64,000 bases of DNA from Limnomonas spitsbergensis (lineage: Eukaryota > Chlorophyta > Chlorophyceae > Chlamydomonadales): NCBI GenBank assembly GCA_037349105.1, contig JAYJMM010000116.1, positions 1,488,001-1,552,000 on the forward strand, written 5' to 3'. The notes beneath the pieces are model-generated. The model made no database searches. It was not told the origin of the DNA and worked only from the letters and a program-made list of their open reading frames with translations. The translations under genes and the position numbers were made by a program. Shown here piece after piece: positions 31,101 through 39,135 of this stretch. Each line of letters starts with the position of its first letter. Position 1 is the stretch's first letter.

Positions 31101-34100
31101 TCCTCCCGGTGGGGCAGCCTCGCCTGGTGCAGCATCAGCGGCAACCCCTCCTGCTGCGACGTGCCAGCTGCTAGGTGGGTGCCATACTGCCATCAGATGG
31201 GTGTATGTAGCAGACCCTCTTGTTGTGACAAGCCAGCTGCTAGGTGGGTGCCACACTGCCATCAGATGGGTATATGTGGAAGACCCTCCTGCTGCGATGT
31301 TCCAGCCGCTAGGTGGGTGCCATCAGATGTGTATACGTGGCAGACCCTCTTGTTGTGACAAGCCAGTCGCCAGGTGTCTGTAGGGTTAGGGTTTAGCCTT
31401 TCACGCCAGGTGTCTGTAGGGTTCAGGGTTTAGCCTTTACGCCAGGTGTCTGTAGGGTTTAGGGTTTAGCCTTTACGCCAGGTGTCTGTAGGGTTTAGGG
31501 TTTAGCCTTTACGCCAGGTGTCTGTAGGGTTTAGGGTTTAGCCTTTCACGCCAGGTGTCTTTAGGGTTTAGGGTAAGCCTTTACGCCAGGTGTCTGTAGG
31601 GTTTAGGGTTTAGCCTTTACGCCAGGTGTCTGTAGGGTTCAGGGTTTAGCCTTTCACGCCAGGTGTCTGTAGGGTTTAGGGTTTAGCCTTTACGCCAGGT
31701 GTCTGTAGGGTTTAGGGTTTAGCCTTTTACGCCAGGTGTCTGTAGGGTTCAGGGTTTAGCCTTTACGCCAGGTGTCTGTAGGGTTCAGGGTTGAGCCTTT
31801 ACGCCAGGTGTCTGTAGGGTTTAGGGTTTAGCCTTTCACGCCAGGTGTCTTTAGGGTTTAGGGTTAGCCTTTACGCCAGGTGTCTGTAGGGTTTAGGGTT
31901 TAGCCTTTACGCCAGGTGTCTGTAGGGTTCAGGGTTTAGCCTTTACGCCAGGTGTCTGTAGGGTTTAGGGTTTAGCCTTTCATGCCAGGTGTCTTTAGGG
32001 TTTAGGGTTTAGCCTTTCACGCCAGGTGTCTTTAGGGTTCCGTGTTTACCCTTCACGCCAGGTGTTTTAAGGGTGTAGGCCTGTAGGGTCAAGCCTTTCA
32101 TGCCAGGTGTATTTTGGTTTCATGGTTTAGCCCTTCATGCCAGGTGTCTTTAGGGTTTAGGGTGTAGCCTTCAAGCCAGTTGTCTTCAGGGTTCAGGGTT
32201 TAGCCTTTTACGCCAGGTGTCTTAAGGGTGTAGGCCTGTAGGGTCAAGCCTTTCACGCCAGGTGTCTGTAGACTTTAGGGTTTAGCTCTTCACGCCAGGT
32301 GTCTGTAGGGTTTAGGGTTTAGCCTTTACGACCGGTGTCTCAAGGGAGTGGGGTCAAGCCTTTCACGCCAGGTGTCTGTAGGGTTTAGGGTGTACCCCTT
32401 CACGCCAGGTGTCTGTAGGGTTTAGGGTGTACCCCTTCACGCCAGGTGTCTGTAGGGTTTAGGGTTAAGCCCTTCACGCCAGGTGTCTTTAGGGTTTAGG
32501 GTGAAACCCTTCACGTCAGGTGTCTTTAGGGTTTAGGGTGAAACCCTTCACGTCAGGTGTCTTTAGGGTTAAGGGTTAAACCCTTCACGTCAGGTGTCTT
32601 TAGGGTTTAGGGTGAAATCCTTCACGCCAGTACACTGCGACTAGCACACATTGTTAAGGCTTTCATCATCACTTTGCAGGCCTGGCTTGAAGGTGGTGAA
32701 GAGGGCGGATCTCACGTTGCGCGACAAGCTGGGGGATGGTGCGTCTGGAGAGGTGATCAGAGGTAAGCTGGTGTATGGTGTGGGGGGGAGGTTGTCACCG
32801 GTAATTAAGATGCCTTATTGAGTTATTGAACCTGTGTCTCTCCAGGTTCCAGCAGGGTGGGGTGGGTTGCGGCTGGCTGTGTGGCCTGAGCACTGGCAAG
32901 CGGATGCGGGCCGGCAGGATGAATGGACTAATGGCATGGAGGACAAGCACGCAATGCTTTGACGCGCCAATCATTTCCAATTGCGCTTTCAATCTTGATG
33001 GGCTTGCGTGGCGAACTGATCTTTGGGGGGTGGTGATGAGCATCTCGCGATGTCAGAGCTGGCCTGTGAAGCTCCGATGACACCTTCCTCTCTTGAGGCT
33101 GGCCCCCTCCCTGTTGTCCCCTCACCCGTCCTTCCAGCCCTGTCTCACGGCGCTGAGGCGGCCCTGGTTCAGAGGCCCATGTTGAGATAGCCTACCTCTG
33201 AAGAAGCAAATAAGCCTCATTATAATCTTATACGTCTCCCCCCCTCTCTACTGCCTCTCACCACTAGCCATGCTCAACGGTGCCTACCTTTCTCACGCCT
33301 GCCCCCCTCTGTCCCTCTACCTTCCCACTAGCCATGCTCAACGGCGCCGAGGTGGCCGTCAAGTTCTTCCGTGCGGACGTCAGTCCAGATGGCAGGTATG
33401 CTATTTCTGACACGTCGATGTTGCTGGTAGGTAGTTTCCTAGATCTGGGAAATTAGGCCGCGGGCAAATGGCGCCCCGGCAGGATAAGGGATTTCTCGCG
33501 CACGCCTTGGGGCCTTAGCATTGCTGTGAAAGTGGGGGCTCTTGTAGCACTGAATGCTGCCGGGAAACCTACACAGTGGGTTTGGAGATAACTCGAAACT
33601 CGTTTGGCAAAGATTTCTATTTATTAAAGATTCACATTACTTGAGCCTGTAGTTGATTCAATCCGTCATTGCTTCAGCCTTCAATTGTGACTGGCAGTTA
33701 TGAGGTTTACCGGGAGTTGTAATAAACAGATGACCCGGACATTGAATAATGTCTGGATAAATGAAGGCAACTTGGTGAGTTGCCATCAGCCCCTCCCATT
33801 TGAACTCCCGTGCAGCTCCAAGCATGCACCGGCACTAGGGAGGGGGTGCATTTCGATCTACCCACTCAGCACCCCTCAGTACCCCTGCCGTCATGCAACA
33901 CGCTAGCTCATGCGGCACAGCCATCGCCCTTGAAATCAGACGGGATGTTGAAAGAGAGAAAGAAAACTACGCCCTGCAGGGGCGTGAGGGTTCAGGAAAC
34001 AGCGCGGCATGTGGGGTGTTGAAGCATGCATGGTCCAGCTCTGATTCCCTTTTTGAGGTTGGACGCATTAGCTGCACAGCTCTGCCGTGCCACCGCCCCC

Positions 34101-37100
34101 TTGTTCATTACGCCCGCACCAGACCACCTTTGGCAGGCCTCTAGGCGGCCACCCCTGGGCCGGCAGTGACAAAACTAACTTGACCGGCCTACGGCTGGTC
34201 AAGTCAGGACCGTAGGTTGTGCGCAGTCTCTCTCCAGAAGCCCACATAGCGACCAGCAGGGTCAATGCAGAAACAGTGGAGGCAGGGCTCGCTGCACGAG
34301 GCTCCTGCCCTTATTTTATTATGCCCTTATTTCGCTGATTTTAGCAGCATCTCCCTGCAGTCAACAGTCCCACCGCGCCCGCTTCCCCCCGCTGCACGCG
34401 GCTCCTGCCCTTATTTTCTTAGGCCCTTATTTTGCTGATTTCTAGCTGGATCGCCCTGCAGTCAACAGTCCCATCGCGCCCGCTTCCCCCCGCTGCAGGA
34501 CTGTCGAGGAGGTGGCCATAGCCTGCGCCGTGGATCACCCGAACATCACTCGAGTCCGGGCGACGATTGCGGGCGACGGCGGCCCAGACTCTGTGGCCAT
34601 CTCGGCGCTGGTCATGGATGTGTGTATGGGGACGCCCATGGCGGCGAAGCCCACATCGGCGCACTTGTTGCGGTGCAAGTGGGTGCGAGATCGCTGCGGG
34701 GGCTGGGCTGCTGGCGCTGCTCTGTTTCTGTCGTGGCAATTCAGTTTTTATCCCTTTTCCTTTCCCATGCTTCCAACAAAGCAAAAGAGTGAACAATTAA
34801 AGCAAAGAATCAAAGCTGCGCATTTTTTATTAATCAAAGCTGCGTGCCGAATTCGTTTTTTTAATTTCGGTAGCCGTTAAATGCAGCGAGTATTGAATTA
34901 AATTAAATTTCATATACCGGTAAATGATTTGTGAACCCTTTAGTTATCGAGTGATTGAAATTAAGTTTTGAAATTATGTTACCGTATTTTATAAGATTAA
35001 GTTAAGAAATTATAAGATTTAGTTAAGAAATGATGTTATGAAAATTTGTTATTTAAATTTAAAATTTTCGCATGTCTTCATTTTTTCAATTCATCGCTTG
35101 TAAAGCCCCAAAGCGTTACAAAAGCATTACAAAATATTAGATCAGTTCCGGTTAAGGGCCTAGCAACATCACAGACCAGCTGACTACACACACATTGGCA
35201 GTACACGACTCTCGTGACAGATCCGAGGTACCATTCAAGTGTTTAGAACCTGAATATAGGCTATCAGGCATGTTCAGCTTCAAATCCTGAATATATTATA
35301 TTTGGCCTCGCGCTTGACAAGCTTGACAGGCCACTCTTTCACCAATTACTCGACGCACGTGCAAGCTTTTGACAACATTTCTTTATGAGGTGAAGGCTTG
35401 CGTCGGGGAGCAAGAGACAGGCTATCTAACTCGGTAGACTTTCCAAGTTTCTTACGCGCGATACAAACTTCCGTCAACACGTTGTACAATCGCTTCAACA
35501 CGAAAAAAGCGACGCTGTGGCCCTGGGGACAGCCAGTAGTGTAATTGGGGGTGTCATGCTTAAAAGATAGCGCGCGTTGTTGTTGACATTTGTGACGGCG
35601 CTTGGACGTTAATGATTCGTTTGATCTTAATTCACGCAATATGAAACAAAGCAGGGATTCGTACCCTTTTAAATGTTGTGGCAAAAACGAAATTGGAGTA
35701 GGAACACCGTTCGGTACTGTTAATGCATCTAAGCTGCAAATTGGAGGCTTTTAGATTTTGTGGAAGGTTTGGTTGCGTTCTTGCCAGGTGCCCAGGCCCA
35801 GGGCGCGCGCGTTGCCGAGGGTGCTACCTCTATGGTCCAAGTAGAGCTCGCCAACGCAGGACATAATCCACTCAATCAAATGTGCTAAATGTCCCGACAC
35901 AGCACCTGAAGCCCAGCAGCTGCACAAACGAAACCCTAACAGAAACCCTCCTCCAACCAGTAAAACATGTTTCTTGAACCCATGCCTGCGTTGCTCGCAG
36001 CTGGGACCCGGCCGCCTCCCTCGGCTGCGCCTGAACCCACCAGGGGGTGCCATTGAACATGATCCTTCCCACCTGTAGCCTCTCGCTCCTTCGCTCCTGT
36101 TTGTCCTCCTTGAATACCCACCGTAATCCCTAGTCCAGATCCATAGGTGTCCGTCAGGTAACCCCTGCCTAAACCCAAACCCTAAACCCTAAACCCTTAG
36201 GTGTCCGTCAGGTAACCCCTGCCTAAACCCAAACCCTAAACCCTAAACCCTTAGGTGTCCGTCAGGTAACCCCCTGCCTGAACTCAAACCCTAAACCCTA
36301 AACCCTTAACCCTTAGGTGTCCGTCAGGTAACCCCCTGCCTGAACTCAAACCCTAAACCCTAAACCCTTAGGTGTCCGTCAGGTAACCCCCTGCCTTAAC
36401 TCAAACCCTAAACCCTAAACCCTTAGGTGTCCCTCAGGTAACCCCTGCCTAAACACAAACCCTAAACCCTAAACCCTTAGGTGTCCGTCAGGTAACCCCC
36501 TGTCTAAACTCAAACCCTAAACCCTAAACCCTAAACCCTTAGGTGTCCGTCAGGTAACCCCCTGCCTAAACCCTTAATCCTGAACCCTAAACCCAAAGGT
36601 GTCCGTCAGGTTACCTATGGGTGTGGAGTAGGGATCGCGGGGGGTGATCAAGGAGGACTATCCCCCTGCTGTTTGTCCTTGAAAGCCACGCTTTTTAGCG
36701 TCTTCTTCCTTTGGTGTAGGGGGAGTTGGTGCGCTCCTGGGGCCTGGTTTCTAAACAATAAATGTAAGCACCCTGGACCATGTGCCTGCGTTTCTTGCAG
36801 GTGGGATCCAGCTGAGACACTCAGCAGCGCCTTTGCCCTTGAGGTGGTGAAGGGGGTGGTCAGTGCGCTCGCATACCTGCACACGCTGTGCATATGCCAT
36901 GGGTGAGTGCGGCGACTGGGGGCTGGCGGGACAGGGCTGCGTGAAATTTCAGAGCTGCTTTACGAGCTGCGACTGGGCTGCGACTGGGCTGGGCTGGGCT
37001 GGGCTGGGACTGGGGGCTGGCGGGACAGGGCTGCGAGAAATTTTTGAGCTGCTTAACGAGCTGCGACTGGGCTGCGACTGGGCTGGGCTGGGCTGGGCTG

Positions 37101-38201
37101 CAACTAGAGGGTGGGCAGGACAGGGCGGTGTGAAGAGCCATAGCTGCTTTACGAGCTGCGACTGGGCTGGGCTGGGCTGGGCTGCGATTGGGGGGCGGGC
37201 AGGACAGGGCGGTGTGAGCTGCTTTACGAGCTGGGACTGGGCTGTAATTGGGCTGGGCTGCCATTGGGGGCTGGGCTGGGCTGGGCTGGGCTGGTTGTAT
37301 GCGGCACTAAGCCACACTGATGCTGCACCTCCCTCTACAGAGATGTGTACGCACACAACATTCTCGTGGATGGGCAAGGGACGGCCACCCTTTGTGACTT
37401 TGGTAAGTACCTGGATCCTTGACTCATAATTCAGAGATCCAGCTGAATTCAGATCCAGCTGTAATCAGATCCAGTTGTATGCAGATCCAGCTCTATGCAG
37501 ATCCAGCTGTATACAAATCCAGCTGTATGCAGATCCAGCAGGATCTGAGGCACCAGCCACTGGTGCTGATCCTGTAAGGCGCCGGGGGCGCAAACGCCCG
37601 GCATGGTCTGCAGATGTGCGAAGGCCCAGTCTTCCGCGATATTGACTGGCACGTGCAGGAGCCCTGGCTGGGGTCCCAGCCTCTTCGCGTATCGCCACGC
37701 TGCCCAGGTTGACTCATTTTTGACAGCTGCTTGCTTTCTACTGCTTTGCTGCCTGCTGCCTACTGCCCAGCTGCCTACTGCCATGCTGCCCAGCTTCGGT
37801 TCCTGCCTGCTGCCTACTGCCTACTGCCCTGCTGTCTACTGCCCTGCTGCCTACTGCCTACTGCCCTGCCGCCCAGTTTCTGCTCCTGCCGCCCCCCCGC
37901 CCCCCCCATACACACAGGCGCATCCTTCTGCTACGACGTGGGACAGCAAGCGTTCTGGCAGGCCATGGAGGTCCGCGCGTGCGGGCTTTTCCTGCAGGAC
38001 GTCTCCAAGCAGGTGGCCCTGACAGACCCCAAGCACGTCCTGCCGGAGGAAGAGGAGGAGGCTGCCTCGGCCATCCTGGAGCAGCTCCGGAGCCTGACCA
38101 AGTGGAGCCTGTGCATAGTGCCGGGGGCCAGGCCGTCGTTTGCTGACCTGGAAGCGGCTTTCCAGCAAGGCGCGTCCCATGGCAGCAGCAGGGGGCGTTG
38201 A
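12951..38201 (+). CDS. Leucine-rich-repeat protein kinase, 13 exons
   Basis: Exons: 12951-13109, 14198-14322, 20023-20074, 21299-21493, 24033-24156, 28145-28248, 31017-31174, 32680-32762, 33332-33395, 34499-34672, 36801-36902, 37341-37402, 37918-38201. All introns are GT-AG and all phases close, giving 561 codons plus stop. Residues 1-53 form a short hydrophobic then Lys/Arg-rich N-terminus; about 60-305 are LRRs of the LxxLxxLxLxxNxLxxLP type; 316-545 are a protein kinase with LGDGASGEV (323-331), K344 (VAVK), E358/E359 in helix C, HGD-x4-N (446-453) and DFG (466-468). The usual activation segment and APE motif are missing: DFG is followed at once by GASFCYD and then MEVRACG, as I recall for LRR kinases of bacterial type with an HGDxYAHN loop. 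It ends with RPSFADLEAAF (539-549). A cytoplasmic signalling role is inferred. The first exon is the least certain. Confidence 0.85.
13110..14197 (+). repeat. 63-bp minisatellite in LRR kinase intron 1
   Basis: About 16-17 copies of a 63-bp unit (gcatgggcaggtcttgaagg... acacagccatgcaaccatg...). Because 63 is divisible by three, both strands stay open for long stretches, with Cys/His-rich 21-residue repeats, but the plus frame carries a TGA at 13781. The unit's 'tcttgcaggacgacaacacagccatgcaac' part is a diverged copy of the exon 2 acceptor and its first coding bases (tttgcag|gatggcctcacggccatgcag), so the array is an amplified intron-exon junction. Confidence 0.85.
14198..14322 (+). CDS. LRR kinase exon 2 (first LRR)
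   Basis: Starts after TTTGCAG and reads DGLTAMQLAVTVETVEVN, then a leucine-rich repeat ending NLKTLDLS. Ends at TCAAG|GTCAGT, leaving two bases of an Arg codon completed by exon 3. Confidence 0.8.
14751..19960. repeat. 25-bp minisatellite, about 208 copies, with higher-order structure
   Basis: Almost perfect tandem copies of tgattccttgaccNcatagctgaac (N mostly A or T) fill most of LRR kinase intron 2. The A/T position alternates irregularly, giving a two-letter code along the array. Rare variants reveal larger duplications: 'catggctga' at about 16887, 18112 and 18862, and 'gctgcactga' at about 16618 and 17843, so blocks of 1225 bp (49 units) and 750 bp (30 units) have been copied. Open frames on the minus strand (MWSRNQFSYVVKESVQL type) are by-products of the 25-bp period, which repeats in frame every 75 bp. 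Confidence 0.97.
20023..20074 (+). CDS. LRR kinase exon 3 (52 bp)
   Basis: Acceptor GTCTCAG, donor CCAG|GTGCGT. With the two bases from exon 2 it reads RCSLTTLAFSMSSLIKLQ, exactly the missing part of the LRR between LDLS and VLTVAHNQL. The fit of both phases and of the LRR period is the evidence. Confidence 0.8.
20425..21298 (+). repeat. 77-78-bp repeats carrying the exon 4 acceptor and LRR start
   Basis: About 11-12 copies of a unit made of a C-rich pyrimidine tract, 'gtgctatattcctgcag' and then the first coding bases of exon 4 (gtcctgactgtcgcccacaa...), before returning to the pyrimidine tract. Each copy therefore has its own apparently usable 3' splice site and encodes VLTVAHNQLT. Only the last copy (acceptor at 21298) runs on into the full LRR exon. 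Confidence 0.9.
21299..21493 (+). CDS. LRR kinase exon 4
   Basis: 65 codons in phase 0: VLTVAHNQLTCLPEELGDL, then CLRRLDVACNQLSCLP and QLEVLNAQGNRLTGLPEDF, three consecutive LRRs with conserved Asn and Leu-Pro positions. Donor ATG|GTGCGC. Confidence 0.85.
21540..22175. repeat. 13-bp minisatellite, left part
   Basis: About 49 copies of ctgatgttgtggg and its variant ctgatgctgtggg in LRR kinase intron 4. The period of 13 lets all three minus-strand frames stay open as the same 13-residue peptide repeat (HNISPQHQPTTSA type), which is an artefact of the unit rather than evidence for a protein. Confidence 0.95.
22176..22547. other. Unique 370-bp block splitting the 13-bp array
   Basis: A non-repetitive stretch rich in CGGCTCGG/CCGAG words interrupts the minisatellite cleanly, with array units on both sides. 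It looks like an insertion or a retained ancestral segment. No terminal inverted repeats or coding frame were recognised. Confidence 0.6.
22548..22994. repeat. 13-bp minisatellite, right part
   Basis: About 34 further copies of the ctgatgttgtggg unit, continuing the array beyond the 370-bp block, with a few single-base variants (gcggg, gaggg, tttgg). Confidence 0.95.
22995..24032. other. Intron 4 remainder with interspersed repeat copy
   Basis: No exon is seen before 24033. About 23075-23165 matches the MITE-like core family. Two copies of a unit starting 'cggcacagcactggttat' follow at about 23206 and 23276. About 23470-23530 and 23870-23960 are G- and T-rich homopolymer tracts. Confidence 0.5.
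24033..24156 (+). CDS. LRR kinase exon 5
   Basis: Acceptor CTTGTCAG. Reads TSLKLLGLKSNRLEALPASF, then SLKELFLTDNCLKELPQ, two LRRs, and ends with one base of a Gly codon at CAAG|GTGCGG. A diverged copy of this donor region (gctgatgccgcaaggtgcc) lies about 345 bases downstream, near 24500. Confidence 0.85.
24785..27408. repeat. 22-bp minisatellite, about 119 copies
   Basis: Unit gatgctccagggtgggagtgta in LRR kinase intron 5. Four positions vary between two bases (c/t in ctc/ttc, t/c in gtg/gcg, a/g in taaa/taga, c/t in cca/cta), giving a mosaic of variant units. No long frame is open through it on either strand. Confidence 0.97.
27409..27840. other. Unique part of intron 5
   Basis: No gene, exon or array is recognised in these 430 bases. 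A single 'agggtttagggtttcg' lies at about 27803. Confidence 0.4.
27841..28144 (+). repeat. Three copies of the exon 6 acceptor region
   Basis: A unit of about 135-145 bp recurs three times and ends with the exon 6 junction: '...cccatgtctttcgcggagggtttgggg' (about 27845), '...cccttgttttacgcgcagggttgggg' (about 27982) and the real '...cccatgtcttgcacgcag|ggtttggg' (28127-28152). Between them 'gagtgaa(c/g)gaggactt' and 'ctccgtttctgctcttccag' are conserved. Confidence 0.85.
28145..28248 (+). CDS. LRR kinase exon 6
   Basis: Acceptor CACGCAG. After completing a Gly codon it reads FGQLPALVKLQASFNHL, then AQLPEELGDLGGLEMMR, one to two LRRs in the correct period after exon 5. Donor AGG|GTGTGT. Confidence 0.85.
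28249..30310. repeat. 58-bp G-rich minisatellite
   Basis: About 35 copies of a 58-bp unit (gggatatgcgtgtgagggga, then agggaggggtgggatgcgcgtggtgtgtt with a run of 6-8 G). It starts within a few bases of the exon 6 donor, whose intron start 'gtgtgtggg' resembles the unit. A frame of over 700 codons on the other strand is Pro/His/Ser low-complexity and depends on the repeat. Runs of G3-8 four or more times per unit suggest G-quadruplex potential on the plus strand. Confidence 0.95.
30311..31016. other. Intron 6 remainder with diverged copy of exon 7 start
   Basis: Mostly unique. Near 30868-30900 'ttggctttgtgcaacatctccagc' is a diverged copy of the exon 7 acceptor region (gtggctgtatgcaacatctccagc, from 31017). 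No complete exon is seen. Confidence 0.5.
31017..31174 (+). CDS. LRR kinase exon 7 (end of LRR domain)
   Basis: Acceptor CTGCCGCAG. Reads VAVCNISSLPASIVGGEAEG, an acidic/Pro/Ser linker, then WCSISGNPSCCDVPAAR; GNPsCC resembles an LRR C-terminal cap. Donor CTAG|GTGGGT with two bases of an Arg codon carried over. Confidence 0.8.
31140..31376 (+). repeat. Four copies of the exon 7 donor junction
   Basis: 'ccagctgctag|gtgggtgccatactgccatcagatgg' and upstream exon-like 'cctcctgctgcgac' recur at about 31165, 31235, 31305 and, diverged, 31370, with a spacing of about 55-70 bp. The first is the real donor. The last copy leads straight into the 36-bp array. Confidence 0.85.
31370..32635. repeat. 36-bp minisatellite with TTTAGGG motifs
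   Basis: About 34 copies of gccaggtgtctgtagggtttagggtttagcctttac in LRR kinase intron 7. Each unit holds one or two plant-type telomere repeats (TTTAGGG). The right half is more diverged (gtgtcttaagggtgtaggcc variants). This is an interstitial repeat, not a chromosome end, since exons continue on both sides. Confidence 0.95.
32680..32762 (+). CDS. LRR kinase exon 8 (glycine-rich loop)
   Basis: Acceptor TTTGCAG, donor AGAG|GTAAGC. Reads PGLKVVKRADLTLRDKLGDG then ASGEVIR: the first strand and glycine-rich loop of a protein kinase, right after the LRR domain. Confidence 0.85.
33255..33331 (+). repeat. Duplicated exon 9 acceptor
   Basis: 'ccactagccatgctcaacggtgcc' at about 33263 duplicates the true exon 9 boundary 'ccactag|ccatgctcaacggcgcc' at 33331 about 65 bp upstream. 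The upstream copy lacks the rest of the exon. Confidence 0.8.
33332..33395 (+). CDS. LRR kinase exon 9 (VAVK lysine)
   Basis: Reads (A)MLNGAEVAVKFFRADVSPDG. The Lys of AVK is the ATP-anchoring kinase residue. Donor GCAG|GTATGC. Confidence 0.85.
33396..34498. other. Intron 9 with duplicated 3' end
   Basis: No exon is seen. The last part is duplicated: a unit of about 110 bp with 'ggctcctgcccttatttt', 'ccctgcagtcaacagtccca' and 'cgcccgcttccccccgctgca' occurs at about 34285-34390 and again at 34390-34498, the second copy ending in the true exon 10 acceptor. Confidence 0.7.
34499..34672 (+). CDS. LRR kinase exon 10 (helix C)
   Basis: Acceptor CGCTGCAG. Reads (R)TVEEVAIACAVDHPNITRVR, then SVAISALVMDVCMGTPMAAK: helix C with its Glu, the HPNI motif and the hinge strand of a kinase. 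Donor TTGCG|GTGCAA. Confidence 0.85.
34673..36800. other. Intron 10 with CCCTAAA repeat
   Basis: 34860-35340 is AT-rich and unique. From about 36145 to 36606 some eight copies of a 54-60-bp unit (aggtgtccgtcaggtaaccc, then ctgcctaaac and two to three CCCTAAA motifs) form an interstitial telomere-like array. No exon is recognised; a minus-strand frame at 35346-35684 has no recognisable domain. Confidence 0.7.
36801..36902 (+). CDS. LRR kinase exon 11 (helix E)
   Basis: Acceptor TTCTTGCAG. Reads (R)WDPAETLSSAFALEVVKGVV then SALAYLHTLCICHG, the helix E that precedes the catalytic loop. Donor CATGG|GTGAGT; the phase places the Gly of HGD across the junction. Confidence 0.88.
36905..37320. repeat. 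GGGCT-rich repeat in intron 11
   Basis: About four diverged copies, about 100 bp apart, of a block with 'gctttacgagctgcgactgggctg' and (gggct)n runs fill LRR kinase intron 11. Confidence 0.8.
37341..37402 (+). CDS. LRR kinase exon 12 (catalytic loop, DFG)
   Basis: Acceptor CTCTACAG, donor TTTG|GTAAGT. With exon 11 it reads HGDVYAHNILVDGQG, then TATLCDFG. Catalytic Asp and Asn are present; Gly replaces Arg of the usual HRD. Confidence 0.9.
37403..37917. other. Intron 12 with two short satellites
   Basis: About 37440-37540 holds repeats of 'agatccagctgtatgc' (16-18 bp), and 37735-37875 repeats of 'ctgcctactgcc'. The intron ends in a C-rich tract before CACACAG. Confidence 0.7.
37918..38201 (+). 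CDS. LRR kinase exon 13 (C-lobe, stop)
   Basis: Reads (G)ASFCYDVGQQAFWQAMEVRAC, FLQDVSKQVAL, an acidic stretch (PEEEEEAA), then RPSFADLEAAF and a stop at 38199-38201. It replaces activation segment, APE motif and F-helix region of a normal kinase in a shortened form. Confidence 0.85.
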
Positions 38202-39135
38202 TCAATGCAGTGTTGCTGTCAATGGCATGCTGGTGCTTGAACGCGGTTTGGGGTTGGCTGTTGTTGCAGACTTTGAAGCGGCTTGTCAGGAAGGCCCATG
38301 GGTGTCAGCATGGGGGCGCTGATCGTTGCTGCTGGGTGTGTCACCCGATGCTGCGAGGCTGTCCTCACAGCACCTGCAACAAGGCCCGTCACATGATGGT
38401 CTTGTAGGGCCTGTCAAACGGCATGGGGTACTGATCGAGGTACCAGCAGCAGCAGCAGTATGGGGTACTGATCCAGGTACCAGCAGCAGCAGCAGCATGG
38501 GGTACTGATCCAGGTACCAGCAGCAGCAACAGCAGGGGGTACTGATCCAGGTACCAGCAGCAGCAGCAGCAGCCGGGGGTACTGATCCAGGTACCAACAG
38601 CAGCAGCAGCAGCAACAGCTGGGGGTACTGATCCAGGTATTAGCAGCAGCAGCAGGGGGTACTGATCCAGGTACCAGCAGCAGCAGCAGCATGGGGTACT
38701 TATCCAGGTACCAGCAGCAGCAGCAGCATGGGGCACTGATCCAGGTACCAGCAGCAGCAGCAGCATGGGGTACTGATCCAGGTACCAGCAGCAGCAGCAG
38801 CATGGGGTACTGATCCAGGTACCAGCAGCAGCATGGGGTACTGGTCCAGGTACCAGCAGCAGCAGCAGCAGGGGGTACTGATCCAGGTACCAGCAGCAGC
38901 AGCAGCAGCAGGGGGTACTGATCCAGGTACCAGCAGCAGCAGCAGCAGCAGGGGGTACTGATCCAGGTACCAGCAGCAGCAGCAGCAGCAGGGGGTACTG
39001 ATCCAGGTACCAGCAGCGGTCGTTGATCAAAATGATGCCTTGCTGCCTAAGGGGCATGATGTTGTCTGCACTAGCACACTTGCTTTCCAGCAAGACCCGT
39101 CACACGGTTCCAGAAAGGAGCATTGATAGATGCGG
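38155..39135 (+). repeat. Degenerate copies of the last exon end plus (CAG)n unit array
   Basis: The exon 13 end (gaagcggctttccagcaaggc... gggggcgttgatcaatgc) is echoed by diverged copies at about 38276-38330 (gaagcggcttgtcaggaaggc... gggggcgctgatc), 38365-38405 and 39085-39130 (ttgctttccagcaagacc... gcattgatagatgc). Between them, 38425-39015 holds about 15 copies of 'ggtactgatccaggtaccag' plus (cag)2-8. Confidence 0.85.

Noticed and set aside
31370..32635. Chromosome end (telomere)
   Set aside because: The TTTAGGG motifs are inside 36-bp units and the same gene continues on both sides.
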